DNA of 64,000 nucleotides, taken from contig NC_068938.1 in NCBI RefSeq assembly GCF_016801865.2, forward strand, positions 212,377,734 through 212,441,733, written 5' to 3'. This DNA comes from Culex pipiens pallens. Taxonomy: Eukaryota; Arthropoda; Insecta; Diptera; Culicidae. Of the stretch, positions 52,201-60,949 are shown one piece after another; the first letter of the stretch is position 1; each line of letters begins with the position of its first letter. The position numbers were made by a program, and so were the translations under genes. The notes under the pieces were generated by a model that was not told the origin of the DNA, searched no databases, and saw only the letters and a list, made by a program, of their open reading frames with translations.

Positions 52201-54788
52201 TCGATTTTATCTTAAGAATTTTTACATTCAAGCTTTAAATATTAATTCCAAACATGCATTTGCCAACCAAAGCGCTAACTACACAATAAAAAAGTGTCAT
52301 TTCCCGAGCAGGGGTAAATAACACGGGAATACCAAATTTTGGTATTACTTGGGCAAATAACAGCGACCAAAATGTGCCCTTGGTTGCCCAGTAATAGATG
52401 GTAAAATAACATGAAATCATACCAAAAGCTTGTATGTGGAAGGGTACAACAATACCATACCATGTTATTCCAAAGGTAAAATAATACCACAAAATAAAAT
52501 CATTTCAATACCAAGTTGAGGTCTTCTGGATTTTTGAACATTGCTTGAATACCAAAACTTGGTATTGTCATGGTTTTAATTTTAGGTATTCCCGCGCCCT
52601 TGGAAAATCATATTTTGGTATTCCTGTGGTCTTCCACAAACATGATATTGGTTTGATTTCATGGTACTTTACCATCTATTACTGGGCAACCAAGAGCACA
52701 TTATGGTCGCTGGTATTTGCACAAGTAATACCAAAATTTGGTATTTTCATACCATTGTTAGTGCAGCACTTGCAGTTAGTGAAAAAAACGTAAATGATCC
52801 TTATGCAACAACCAAATCTACTCACCTGATGATTCCATGTTGTTTTTAGTGATATTCTTCACCACACCAAATACATTTGTCATTGATGAACGGCTGTACT
52901 TGAAGTTCTTGAAGCTTCTGAAAAATAACAAGATTGAAAAATAAGTATTATTAAAATGAAAATGGATTGAAATTCACCAAAATTCAATAATCTGTTGATT
53001 GACTCGTTTTTCAAAGTATTTGGTTATCCCAACTTAGAAAAATTTCAACGTTTTTGAAAAAAATATTAGTGGGTATATCACAAAAAAAAAATTTAAATCA
53101 GCTTTAACATTTTTGGGTTTCAAGTCATTTTAGCGCAAAATTAATTATCTCGTCAAAAATTTTAAAAAAATCCATGGTTTCAGAGAAAATTGATGAAACC
53201 TTTCAATACCAAAATAATACCAAAATGTGGCATCCTGACTTAGAAATTTTTCCACAATGTCAAGTCATTTCTGTAGGGGGTATATCAAAAATGTTTAAAA
53301 TCTAGTTTGAAATTTCCGGTTTTCAATGCAAGCATTCGCTTTGAGACATCATTTTAGCGCAAAATTAATTATTTTGTCAAAATTGGTCAAAATTTTCCCA
53401 TAGTTTCAGAGGAAATTGATAAAACACCTTAATACCAAAATAATACCAAAATGTGGCATCCTGACTTAGAAATTTTTCCACAATGTCAAGTCATTTCTGT
53501 AGGGGGTATATCAAAAATGTTTAAAATCTAGTTTGAAATTTCCGGTTTTCAATGCAAGCATTCGCTTTGAGACATCATTTTAGCGCAAATTTAATTATTT
53601 TGTCAAAATTGGTCAAAATTTTCCCATAGTTTCAGAGGAAATTGATAAAACACCTTAATACCAAAATAATACCAAAATGTGCCATCCTGACTTATAAAAT
53701 TTTCCACAATTTCAAGTCATTTCTGTAGGGGGTATATCAAAAATGTTTAAAATCAAGTTTGAAATTTCCGGTTTTCAATGAAAGCATTCGCTTTGAGACC
53801 TCGTTTTAGCGCAAAATTAATTATTTTGTCAAAATTGGTCAAAATTTTCCCATAGTTTCAGAGGAATTTGATAAAACACTTTAATACCAAAATAATACCA
53901 AAATGTGGTGTTCGACCATTGACAAATTCTGCAATTTTGCAATATCAAAACAATACCTTAAATTGGTATGATACCACATTTTGCTCTTGCATAATCCTTT
54001 AGACAAATTTTTAAGGGTCCAGGAATACCAAAATTTGGTATTGATACCAGAGAAAGGTATTATTACGCATTTCCCTTGTTATTTACCCATGCTCGGGTTT
54101 GAACGGAGGTAATTGCTATTTGTAGATGCAAATTTATGATGACAAATTGGAATTACCAAAAAAAGATTAAGATTTAATAAATGCCAGGTATTTTTCAGCA
54201 TTCATCAGAATCACAATTGTCCGCAACCTTCACTCACCTCGAAATAACATAGCTCTCCTTCCCAATCTGGGGATGAAACGACGTTTTCGCCTCGCGCGAC
54301 CACCGCTTCAGCTTGGACAGTTTATTGATCAGGAATATTCCTGCTCCCTGAGACTTTCCACAGGGCTTCATAATCCACGTGCTCTGCGGATTCTTCCGGT
54401 ACTCCTCGACAAACATGTTGTAATCGGCCGGCAGGACGAACGTTACCGGGATAAAGTCCAGATAGAGGTACTTTGACCCTCCCGGAATGTTGATCTCGGT
54501 CTTTTCCGCGAGCGGATTCCCATCTCGCTCGAGGTCTTTGCGGTAGCGTTTGATGTTTTTGACGAGCAAATCTTTCCGCGAGAGCTCGTAGTGGTTGGGA
54601 AAGTGGTTGATCAGCTGGTTGTCGTGCATCCGGTAGCCGCTGTCCACGCTGAAGATGTTACGACACGTTCCGGTGCCAGCCCAGTAAAAGTTCCAATCGT
54701 CGTCGGCGGAAACCTGCACCCAGCCGCGCTTCTCGAAGTTGCTGATCAGCACAGACTTGTCCAGATCCGAACAGAAGCATATCTTCAT
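43098..54788 (-). CDS. TTLL1: Tubulin polyglutamylase TTLL1, complete, 4 exons
   Basis: Complement of join 43098-43236, 43340-43680, 43742-43943, 54238-54788: 410 codons, close to the usual ~420 of TTLL1. The TTL domain covers nearly the whole protein. Seen: KRGWVQVSADDDWNFYW and HFPNHYELSRKDLLVKN near the N-terminus, WIMKPCGKSQGAGIF (138-152, ATP binding), KKFDLRLYVLV, VHLTNVSVQKHG, CFECYGYDIIID, and EVNASPSL around 328 (metal/ATP site). Known role: catalytic subunit of the complex that adds glutamate side chains to tubulin in axonemes and neurons. The start ATG at 54788 follows a splice acceptor at 54800, so a 5' UTR exon exists. Intron 1 is 10.3 kb and holds the window's largest repeat complex. 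Confidence 0.96.
43340..43680 (-). CDS. TTLL1: TTLL1 exon 3
   Basis: Between TTACAG and GTAAGT on the minus strand; phase 0 in and phase 2 out. It encodes HHGGKWSVQNLRLYLEGTRG, CFECYGYDIIIDNALKPWLV, EVNASPSLTSTTANDRILKY. These are catalytic and metal-binding elements of the TTL fold. Confidence 0.96.
43742..43943 (-). CDS. TTLL1: TTLL1 exon 2
   Basis: Between CTCAG and GTAAGA on the minus strand; phase 2 in and phase 0 out. It encodes YIENPLLIGGKKFDLRLYVL, LGFCRFCTVKYD and LDNMYVHLTNVSVQKHG, nearly invariant in TTLL1. The intron to exon 3 is only 61 bp. Confidence 0.96.
45226..47020. mobile_element. Foldback-type element, left copy (1,795 bp)
   Basis: Left end CCCGAGCATGGGTAAATAAC and right end GTTATTTACCCCTGCTCGGG are inverted repeats. 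Inside are many GGTATT / AATACC motifs, about three direct repeats of ~228 bp (CACATTTTGGTATTATTTTG at about 45640, 45870 and 46095), and a 92-bp exon-like segment with splice sites (46406-46497). The inverted copy at 52303-54097 has exactly the same length and reads the same wherever compared. No transposase was seen. The superfamily is uncertain; the flanks do not show a clear target duplication. Confidence 0.8.
46406..46497 (+). other. Exon-like segment inside element L
   Basis: TTATTTTTCAG precedes and GTGAGTAG follows 92 bases whose second frame is open (SFKNFKYSRSS...ITKNNMESS). It looks like a captured exon. The source gene is not recognised. The copy in element R (52826-52917, minus strand) lies in sense with TTLL1. 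Confidence 0.45.
47021..47367. other. Spacer between element L and the array element
   Basis: 347 bp of AT-rich DNA with no match to the other side of the array. No gene or repeat recognised. Confidence 0.6.
47690..49497. repeat. 153-bp tandem array, forward half (~11.8 units)
   Basis: Units start GGTCCTCCAAAG at 47701, 47854 and 48007, a spacing of 153. Each contains CAGATCTTGGAGTCTACC, GCCGTAACAACACG, GTTTCCGATTATGGTTCA and GATCACTTTTGGGATGTTCT. From the fifth unit on, GTAATGTCCC and GTGATGTCCC alternate, a 306-bp higher-order period. Open frames of over 500 codons occur in two frames at once; this follows from the 3n period and is not evidence of a protein. Confidence 0.95.
49498..49866. 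other. Unique centre of the inverted array
   Basis: About 370 bp between the two half-arrays, less AT-rich (ACCAATCCGCGGACGTGG near 49510, CTACCCCTTTTGCCTCGCC near 49780). It may be captured DNA. No protein similarity was recognised. It would form the loop of a transcript hairpin. Confidence 0.6.
49867..51255. repeat. 153-bp tandem array, reverse half (~9 units)
   Basis: Same unit in reverse complement (TGAACCATAATCGGAAACTT, GGCGGTAGACTCCAAGATCT). A block of four distinguishable units (612 bp) is repeated twice, recognised by CGTTTTGATACGGCGATAGA occurring once per four units (near 50270 and 50880). Confidence 0.95.
51373..52302. repeat. Spacer with dispersed AT-rich repeat
   Basis: Between the array element and element R. 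It contains CTACAACTTTGCTGAAGACA and ATTTTTGAATAATCACATGC, of the same dispersed family as 27800-29520. No gene seen. Confidence 0.55.
52303..54097. mobile_element. Foldback-type element, right copy (inverted)
   Basis: Inverted copy of 45226-47020, identical length of 1,795 bp. Outer end ...CCCATGCTCGGG, inner end CCCGAGCAGGGG. With the left copy it makes an 8.9-kb inverted structure. Flanks of this copy are CATTT and TTTGAA, so a TTT target duplication is possible but weak. Confidence 0.82.
52826..52917 (-). other. Exon-like segment inside element R, sense to TTLL1
   Basis: Mirror of 46406-46497. On the minus strand it has TTTTTCAG before and GTGAGTAG after. Spliced after TTLL1 exon 1 (phase 2), its frame stays open through 92 bases. 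It then shifts exon 2 out of frame, giving an early stop. Confidence 0.4.
54238..54788 (-). CDS. TTLL1: TTLL1 exon 1 (start codon)
   Basis: ATG at 54786-54788; the exon ends TCGAG before GTGAGT on the minus strand, phase 2. It encodes MKICFCSDLDKSVLISNFEK, HFPNHYELSRKDLLVKNIKR, LYLDFIPVTFVLPADYN and WIMKPCGKSQGAGIF. The start is favoured because the conserved D-L/I-D/E-K-S-V-L-I segment begins about eight residues later, as in known TTLL1 proteins. Confidence 0.95.
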
Positions 54789-56300
54789 CCTTTCGTGACC
54801 TGCAGCGATTCTTGGGTTGAGAAGAGGGATTTACGGGGCGTTATTCAAGGGGGATCAAGGTTACCACGGCGTATCTTCTTGAACTTGGTCCCGCTGGAGG
54901 TGGTCATCTACAATGTAGTGCGCGCAAGACCTGTGGCGCACAACAGGTCAACACTGTTCGAAACCCGCTGACTGAATGAACCTCCAGAAATAGGCCAAAC
55001 GAAATAAATCGAAGACCTACACCAAAACCTATAAAGTCTCCCTTAACGTGCACCGTCTCAGTGCAGAATTATGCGATTGAACCTTACAGTACATAAAAAT
55101 AGCATATACGACCCCCGTCCCGACCCTCCCCCCTTTCCCCCTTACCTTCCGTACATGGTGGCCAGGTTCGTTGAAAGACGCTTCGGTTCCGATGTTGACA
55201 TCCTCCAGTCGACCAAGTCCCAAGAGTGAGGTGAAAGCGAGAGTCACGCAATGATCCAATTTCCGGTGACGGACAGATTTCTTACCTTTTCCTACGTCTT
55301 CTTCAACTTCTGCTTCCGCCCTTTCCCTGCGGTCTTCGAAAGGAGCTGCAACAATAATCATAAAGTCATGACTTCGATCCGAAATAAAACAATGCGCCTT
55401 ACCTGGCTGTGTGCGATTTTCTAGGTCCTACTTGCAGGTCACGGAATCTTTGCGCGGAGTTGTTGCAGCTATATTTCGCCACATATGCAAATTGTCAATC
55501 AAACGGGCTGAACTTGAAGCTTGAAGCTTGGTACCGACGGCAAGAGGTCACAGGGCACACGTAGCAGGCCAGGAAGGCAGGTCGGTCACAAACCGCAACA
55601 ATAAAACCGCACGGGGCAAGGTGAAGTGTCCTGGGTGATTTTGTTCTAAGCAGGCCCGTTTTTTGCAAAGAGCAAAATAACAAACAAGCTGGGGGTGGTC
55701 GAAGCTAGGGAAAACAGCAGCAGGCTGCTTCCAGGACAACGCGTGAAGCAGCGAAAACGCGCGCGCAACGTTATGGTGACGCGTGGGCGTCGTTGCCATG
55801 ATGATCACGTGGTAGGACGATGACTTTAAAATGTTCCTCTTAACTCCAATACATTATCACACCAAACTATTATTATCTACTATTTTTTCAGTAAATGAAC
55901 ACTTTTCAAAATTCAGCAAACTGTGACAAACCATATAAATTTTCATGGCTAAAAACTGACTAAAATTTTCCGTAGTTCCGTAGTAATTCTTTTCTAAATG
56001 GAATAAGGATAACTCATTTTGGGTTGGGATATTCAAATTTAAATGATTTTCAAACAAATTGCTTCACTTTTGAGAATATTTCAACAGCTGTACAAACTTT
56101 TCTTTTGATATATTTATAAGCTTTTTGTAACAAAGTTTCAATTTTCGAATTCACTAAAAAGCCATAAGATGAAAATATCGATTTCTGGTCTAATTTTTGT
56201 TTCTTTTTTAAATGATGATGTACAATCCAAACTCGATTATTCGAAGTTTTGATTTTCCATATATGTAGATTATCCGAAAGTTTGTATGTAAAAATGTGTG
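54789..56300 (-). promoter_or_regulatory. TTLL1 upstream region with probable 5' UTR exon
   Basis: An acceptor (GCTGCAG) lies 11 bases before the ATG. Further up, 55286-55345 is bounded by TTGCAG and GTAAGA on the minus strand and would splice to it as a 60-bp 5' exon. CpG-containing DNA at about 55500-55800 is the likely promoter. A GTTGCCAT half X-box (RFX type) occurs at about 55793-55800. From 55810 the DNA is AT-rich, with a pogo-like end (CAATCCAAACTCGATTATTC) at about 56224. Confidence 0.45.
55286..55345 (-). other. TTLL1: Candidate 5' UTR exon of TTLL1
   Basis: 60 bp between TGTTGCAG and GTAAGAAA on the minus strand. Spliced to the acceptor before 54799 it keeps an open frame into the ATG (…EEDVGKGHER then MKICF), so an N-terminally extended isoform is possible if an upstream ATG exists. 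Confidence 0.4.
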
Positions 56301-56311
56301 TCTAAAAATTA

Positions 56312-58680
56312 GGGACCATCCATAAACCAGGTCGACACTTTTTTTTTGAAATTTTGGTTGTTTTTGTGGTTTTTTGTTTGTTTTTGTGGTTTTTTGTTTG
56401 TTTTTGTTGTTTTTGATATTTTTGCTGTTTTTGCTTTCTTTGCTGTTTTTGCTGTTTTTGCTGGTTTTGCAGTTTTTGCTGTTTTTGCTGTTTTTGCTGT
56501 TTTTGCTGTTTTTGCTGTTTTTGCTGTTTTGCTGTTTTTGCTGTTTTTGCTGTTTTTTGCTGTTTTTTGCTGTTTTGCTGTTTTTGCTGGTTTTGCAGTT
56601 TTTGCTGTTTTTGCTGTTTTTGCTGTTTTTGCTGTTTTTGCTGTTTTTGCTGTTTTTGCTGTTTTTTGCGGTTTTTGCTGTTTTTGCTGTTTTTGCTGTT
56701 TTTGCTGTTTTTTGCTGTTTTTGCTGTTTTTGCTGTTTTTGCTGTTTTTTGCTGTTTTTGCTGTTTTTGCTGTTTTTGCTGTTTTTGCTGTTTTTGCTGT
56801 TTTTGCTGTTTTTGCTGTTTTTGCTGTTTTTGCTGTTTTTGCTGTTTTGCTGTTTTTGCTGTTTTTTGCTGTTTTTGCTGTTTTTGCTGTTTTTGCTGTT
56901 TTTGCTGTTTTTGCTGTTTTTGCTGTTTTTGCTGTTTTTGCTGTTTTTGCTGTTTTTTGCTGTTTTTGCTGTTTTTGCTGTTTTTGCTGTTTTTGCTGTT
57001 TTTGCTGTTTTTGCTGTTTTTGCTGTTTTTGCTGTTTTTGCTGTTTTTGCTGTTTTGCTGTTTTGCTGTTTTTGCTGTTTTTGCTGTTTTTGCTGTTTTT
57101 GCTGTTTTTGCTGTTTTTGCTGTTTTTGCTGTTTTTGCTGTTTTTGCTGTTTTTGCTGTTTTTGCTGTTTTTGCTGTTTTTTGCTGTTTTTGCTGTTTTT
57201 GCTGTTTTTGCTGTTTTTGCTGTTTTTTGCTGTTTTTGCTGTTTTTGCTGTTTTTGCTGTTTTTGCTGTTTTTGCTGTTTTTGCTGTTTTTGCTGTTTTG
57301 CTGTTTTTGCTGTTTTTGCTGTTTTTGCTGTTTTTGCTGTTTTTGCTGTTTTTGCTGTTTTTGCTGTTTTTGCTGTTTTTGCTGTTTTTGCTGTTTTTGC
57401 TGTTTTTGCTGTTTTTGCTGTTTTTGCTGTTTTTGCTGTTTTTGCTGTTTTTGCTGTTTTTGCTGTTTTTGCTGTTTTTGCTGTTTTTGCTGTTTTTGCT
57501 GTTTTTGCTGTTTTTGCTGTTTTTGCTGTTTTTGCTGTTTTTGCTGTTTTTGCTGTTTTTGCTGTTTTTGCTGTTTTTGCTGTTTTTGCTGTTTTTGCTG
57601 TTTTTGCTGTTTTTGCTGTTTTTGCTGTTTTTGCTGTTTTTTGTTTTTTGTTTTTTGTTTTTTGTTTTTTGTTTTTTGTTTTTTGTTTTTTGTTTTTTGT
57701 TTTTTGTTTTTTGTTTTTTGTTTTTTGTTTTTTGTTTTTTGTTTTTTGTTTTTGTTTTTTGTTTTTTGTTTTTTGTTTTTTGTTTTTTGTTTTTTGTTTT
57801 TTGTTTTTTGTTTTTTGTTTTTTGTTTTTTGTTTTTTGTTTTTTGTTTTTTGTTTTTTGTTTTTTGTTTTTTGTTTTTTGTTTTTTGTTTTTTGTTTTTT
57901 GTTTTTTGTTTTTTGTTTTTTGTTTTTTGTTTTTTGTTTTTTGTTTTTTGTTTTTTGTTTTTTGTTTTTTGTTTTTTGTTTTTTGTTTTTTGTTTTTTGT
58001 TTTTGTTTTTTGTTTTTTGTTTTTTGTTTTTTGTTTTTTGTTTTTTGTTTTTTGTTTTTTGTTTTTTGTTTTTTGTTTTTTGTTTTTTGTTTTTTGTTTT
58101 TTGTTTTTTGTTTTTTGTTTTTTGTTTTTTGTTTTTTGTTTTTTGTTTTTTGTTTTTTGTTTTTTGTTTTTTGTTTTTTGTTTTTTGTTTTTTGTTTTTT
58201 GTTTTTTGTTTTTTGTTTTTTGTTTTTTGTTTTTTGTTTTTTGTTTTTTGTTTTTTGTTTTTTGTTTTTTGTTTTTTGTTTTTTGTTTTTTGTTTTTTGT
58301 TTTTTGTTTTTTGTTTTTTGTTTTTTGTTTTTTGTTTTTTGTTTTTTGTTTTTTGTTTTTTGTTTTTTGTTTTTTGTTTTTTGTTTTTTGTTTTTTGTTT
58401 TTTGTTTTTTGTTTTTTGTTTTTTGTTTTTTGTTTTTTGTTTTTTGTTTTTTGTTTTTTGTTTTTTGTTTTTTGTTTTTTGTTTTTTGTTTTTTGTTTTT
58501 TGTTTTTTGTTTTTTGTTTTTTGTTTTTGTTTTTTGTTTTTTGTTTTTTGTTTTTTGTTTTTTGTTTTTTGTTTTTTGTTTTTTGTTTTTTGTTTTTTGT
58601 TTTTTGTTTTTTGTTTTTTGTTTTTTGTTTTTTGTTTTTTGTTTTTTGTTTTTTGTTTTTTGTTTTTTGTTTTTTTTGCA
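56312..58680. repeat. 2.3-kb minisatellite: (TTTTTGCTG)n then (TTTTTTG)n
   Basis: Opens with the MITE end GGGACCATCCATAAACCAGG and GACACTTTTTTTTT, then irregular TTTTTGTGG/TTTTTGTTT steps. Next is about 1.2 kb of the 9-bp unit TTTTTGCTG (to about 57637) with occasional 8- or 10-bp variants. About 1.0 kb of the 7-bp unit TTTTTTG follows, to about 58672. Very long open frames on both strands are products of the repeat. It lies between the divergent TTLL1 and Inx7 genes. Confidence 0.97.
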
Positions 58681-59058
58681 ACGGTACAAAAGTTTAAAAC
58701 TGCTATTCTAAGTCAAAATTGAAAAAAATGAAGTTTCAAATTCCTCAAATTTAACAAAATAAGTCACCTGAATCACTGCTAGTGAACTAGCTCACCTTTA
58801 GTCTTAGTCATCAGTCACTCATTGTGCTACAACTAAAGGCTTTTTCGGCCAAAAACGGAACCTTTACCGCTTGATAACACCACGATGAAGATAAAAACTG
58901 CCGATAAGAAATTGAAGTGTTTGGTGGTGGTTTTCCTAGCCCTAATGTCCACTCCGTTGTCAGTTCACTCGAATAGGTGTGATGTTCTTCGATGCATTCC
59001 AGCACTAGTGCCGAGGTGCAATCCGCTGCAATCGAAAGTTACGTTTTAGTCGTTCAAA
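58681..59058 (+). promoter_or_regulatory. Inx7 promoter and 5' UTR
   Basis: 378 bp between the minisatellite and the ATG. TCAGTT at 58960-58965 matches the arthropod initiator and would give a 5' UTR of about 97 bases. No clear TATA box was seen. Confidence 0.35.
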
Positions 59059-59198
59059 ATGTTGAACACATTCTCCGTCCTTTCGCCGCACTTAAAGTTT
59101 AAGAACAAGTTTGTTTCGATTAACAATCTTGCGTTTAAATTTCACTATCGCGTCACGTTTACGATTTTGCTGGTTTGTACACTGCTCGTCACCTCAAG
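59059..59198 (+). CDS. Inx7: Inx7 exon 1
   Basis: ATG in the context CAAAATG. It encodes MLNTFSVLSPHLKFKNKF, then FHYRVTFTILLVCTLLVTS (TM1). Donor GTGAGT, phase 2. Confidence 0.93.
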
Positions 59199-60773
59199 GT
59201 GAGTGATTTTGTTGGGAGATTTAGTGACGGGGACAGTTTCCGGAACTAGGCGCAGTTCTCAGTAGAGCAGGTCATTTTGAACTTTTAAAATTGTGGAATG
59301 TTCATGGTCAAGTGACTCAACTTCAAACTAAAAGCAAATTCTGAGAAATCTGTGACAGTGTTTTTACCAAACCATTTTGTGATCTTCAAAACAAGAAGAT
59401 TAAATACTTAAGATAACTTGAGTGCATTCAACGATAGGAATCACAAAAATAAGTTACTTTCAAATATGTTCACTACAGACAATACATTGGAGAGCACATC
59501 CGATGCATCACCGGAGGTTCGATTCCGGAGCACGTAATCAACACGTTTTGCTTCTTCACGACCACCTTCACGGTGGTAAACCACTTCAATGAAACTGCTT
59601 TGCAAGAGCAATCCATTCCACATCCAGGGGTCGGACATATGAACCCGGAGGACACCGTGAAGCACCATGCGTACTACCAGTGGGTCCCGTTCATACTGTT
59701 TCTACAGGCCATCATGTTCTACGCGCCTCATTACGTCTGGAGAACCATGGAAGGTGAGATTTTTTTAACGCCTAAATGTAGGCAGTTTGCTTGTGATTTA
59801 GACAGAATTGCGCCCAAAGGTATGCAATGCACGTTTGAATACATTTTTCGCTTATTTTAGGGGGAAAGATTAAAAACCTCGTGGACGGCTTACGAATGGT
59901 CGAGATTTCCAGATATTACAACGAGGACAAAAATATCACCTTTCCTTCAAAGTACACCCTTTATTCCCGCTCGGAACTGGACCGGAAAATCGGCATCGTT
60001 CAAGGCGCCTTTCGCAAACATTTGCGGATCAACCACATGTGGGCTTCGAAGCACGTGTTTTGCGAGACCCTTAATCTGGTCAACGTGCTGGCGCAAGTCT
60101 ACTTCACCAACTACTTCCTCGGTGGACGATTCTACCACCTGGGGTTCGACTTTCTCGAGGAAGACTTCACCGGTACGATGGACGTTCTGGACACGGTCTT
60201 CCCCAAGGTGACCAAGTGTCACTTCCACAAATACGGACCCTCGGGAACGATCCAAAAGCACGATGCCCTCTGCGTTATGGCTCTGAACGTGATCAACGAG
60301 AAGATATTCACGTTTCTTTGGTTTTGGTACGCAATTCTGATCGCAATATCAATCCTCGCCCTGCTATGGCGATTGATCACGTTTTATTTGCATGGAAGGT
60401 GAGTCAAACCAAGAATTCCACCTAAACCTCTCAACAAAGCCACACCCTTAACCCTTTCAGATCAACGAAATTCAACGAACTGGTGTTTTCGTTCGCGTGG
60501 CCTGGCACCCTCGATTTTCACGGAATTCGTGCAATCACGACAAACTTCTCCTTCTCCGATTGGCTCTTTCTGTACTACTTGGCGCGCAACATGGATCGGC
60601 AAATTTTCGTTGCGCTGTTCAGGGGGATCGTAAGCGGCACGACGACGGAGCTGGATTCGCCCAAATCGATCCAGTCCGACGAGGAGGAGGACTTTGCCGC
60701 GAAGAGCACCCCGGCTGCGTCCCAGCTGCTGGTGGTGGAGGTGCCGGAAAATGGCGAGGATAAAATGGGGTGA
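59059..60773 (+). CDS. Inx7: Innexin, Inx7-like, complete, 4 exons
   Basis: Join 59059-59198, 59479-59753, 59861-60398, 60461-60773: 421 codons. Four membrane segments: about 29-46 (VTFTILLVCTLLV), 115-130 after the innexin signature YYQWVPF (112-118), one near 180-200, and about 293-313 (FLWFWYAILIAISILALLW). Paired extracellular cysteines are C56/C71 in loop 1 and C258/C276 in loop 2. The N-terminus MLNTFSVL and TSRQYIGEHI resemble Drosophila Inx7 more than other innexins. Known role: subunits of insect gap junctions and hemichannels in the plasma membrane. The cytoplasmic tail has an acidic DEEED stretch. The promoter abuts a minisatellite. Confidence 0.95.
59479..59753 (+). CDS. Inx7: Inx7 exon 2
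   Basis: Acceptor CTACAG, donor GTGAGA; phase 2 in and phase 1 out. It encodes QYIGEHIRCITGG, INTFCFFTTTFTVV, HAYYQWVPFILFLQAIMFYA (TM2 with signature) and YVWRTMEG. Confidence 0.95.
59861..60398 (+). CDS. Inx7: Inx7 exon 3
   Basis: Acceptor TTTTAG, donor GTGAGT; phase 1 in and phase 2 out. It encodes the cytoplasmic loop, TM3, extracellular loop 2 (FPKVTKCHFHKYG, HDALCVMALNVINEKIF) and TM4. Confidence 0.95.
60461..60773 (+). CDS. Inx7: Inx7 exon 4, C-terminal tail
   Basis: Acceptor CTTTCAG; phase 2. It encodes RSTKFNELVF, then SDWLFLYYLARNMDRQIF, the usual innexin tail start. An acidic, Ser/Pro-containing end and TGA at 60771 follow. Confidence 0.93.
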
Positions 60774-60949
60774 AGTGGCAGGTGGGAATAATTGAATAAG
60801 TGAATAGTTTTTAACTGATAAAAACACTTTTAGATATCTAAAAGCATAAATGAAGTAATTTAATCAATAATGATGAGGAGTGTTTATTGGTAATTCATAT
60901 TTTTACGTTACTTTTTAAAGCAAAAATACTAACAAAAAATATCACAGAG

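Larger units (their letters stand above)
43944..54237 (-). other. TTLL1 intron 1, repeat-filled
   Basis: AT-rich unique-looking DNA (43944-45225), inverted element L (45226-47020), spacer (47021-47367), piggyBac-like array element (47368-51372), spacer (51373-52302), inverted element R (52303-54097), and 140 bp to the exon 1 donor. Confidence 0.85.

Noticed and set aside
55029..55361. 110-codon minus-strand frame upstream of TTLL1
   Set aside because: It crosses good splice sites (GTAAGA donor, TTGCAG acceptor) and has no domain. Better explained by a 60-bp 5' UTR exon plus intron.
56302..58722. Open frames of about 715-795 codons on both strands
   Set aside because: Pure translation of TTTTTGCTG and TTTTTTG repeats (Lys/Asn/Gln or Phe/Cys/Leu runs) in most frames. 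Not a gene.
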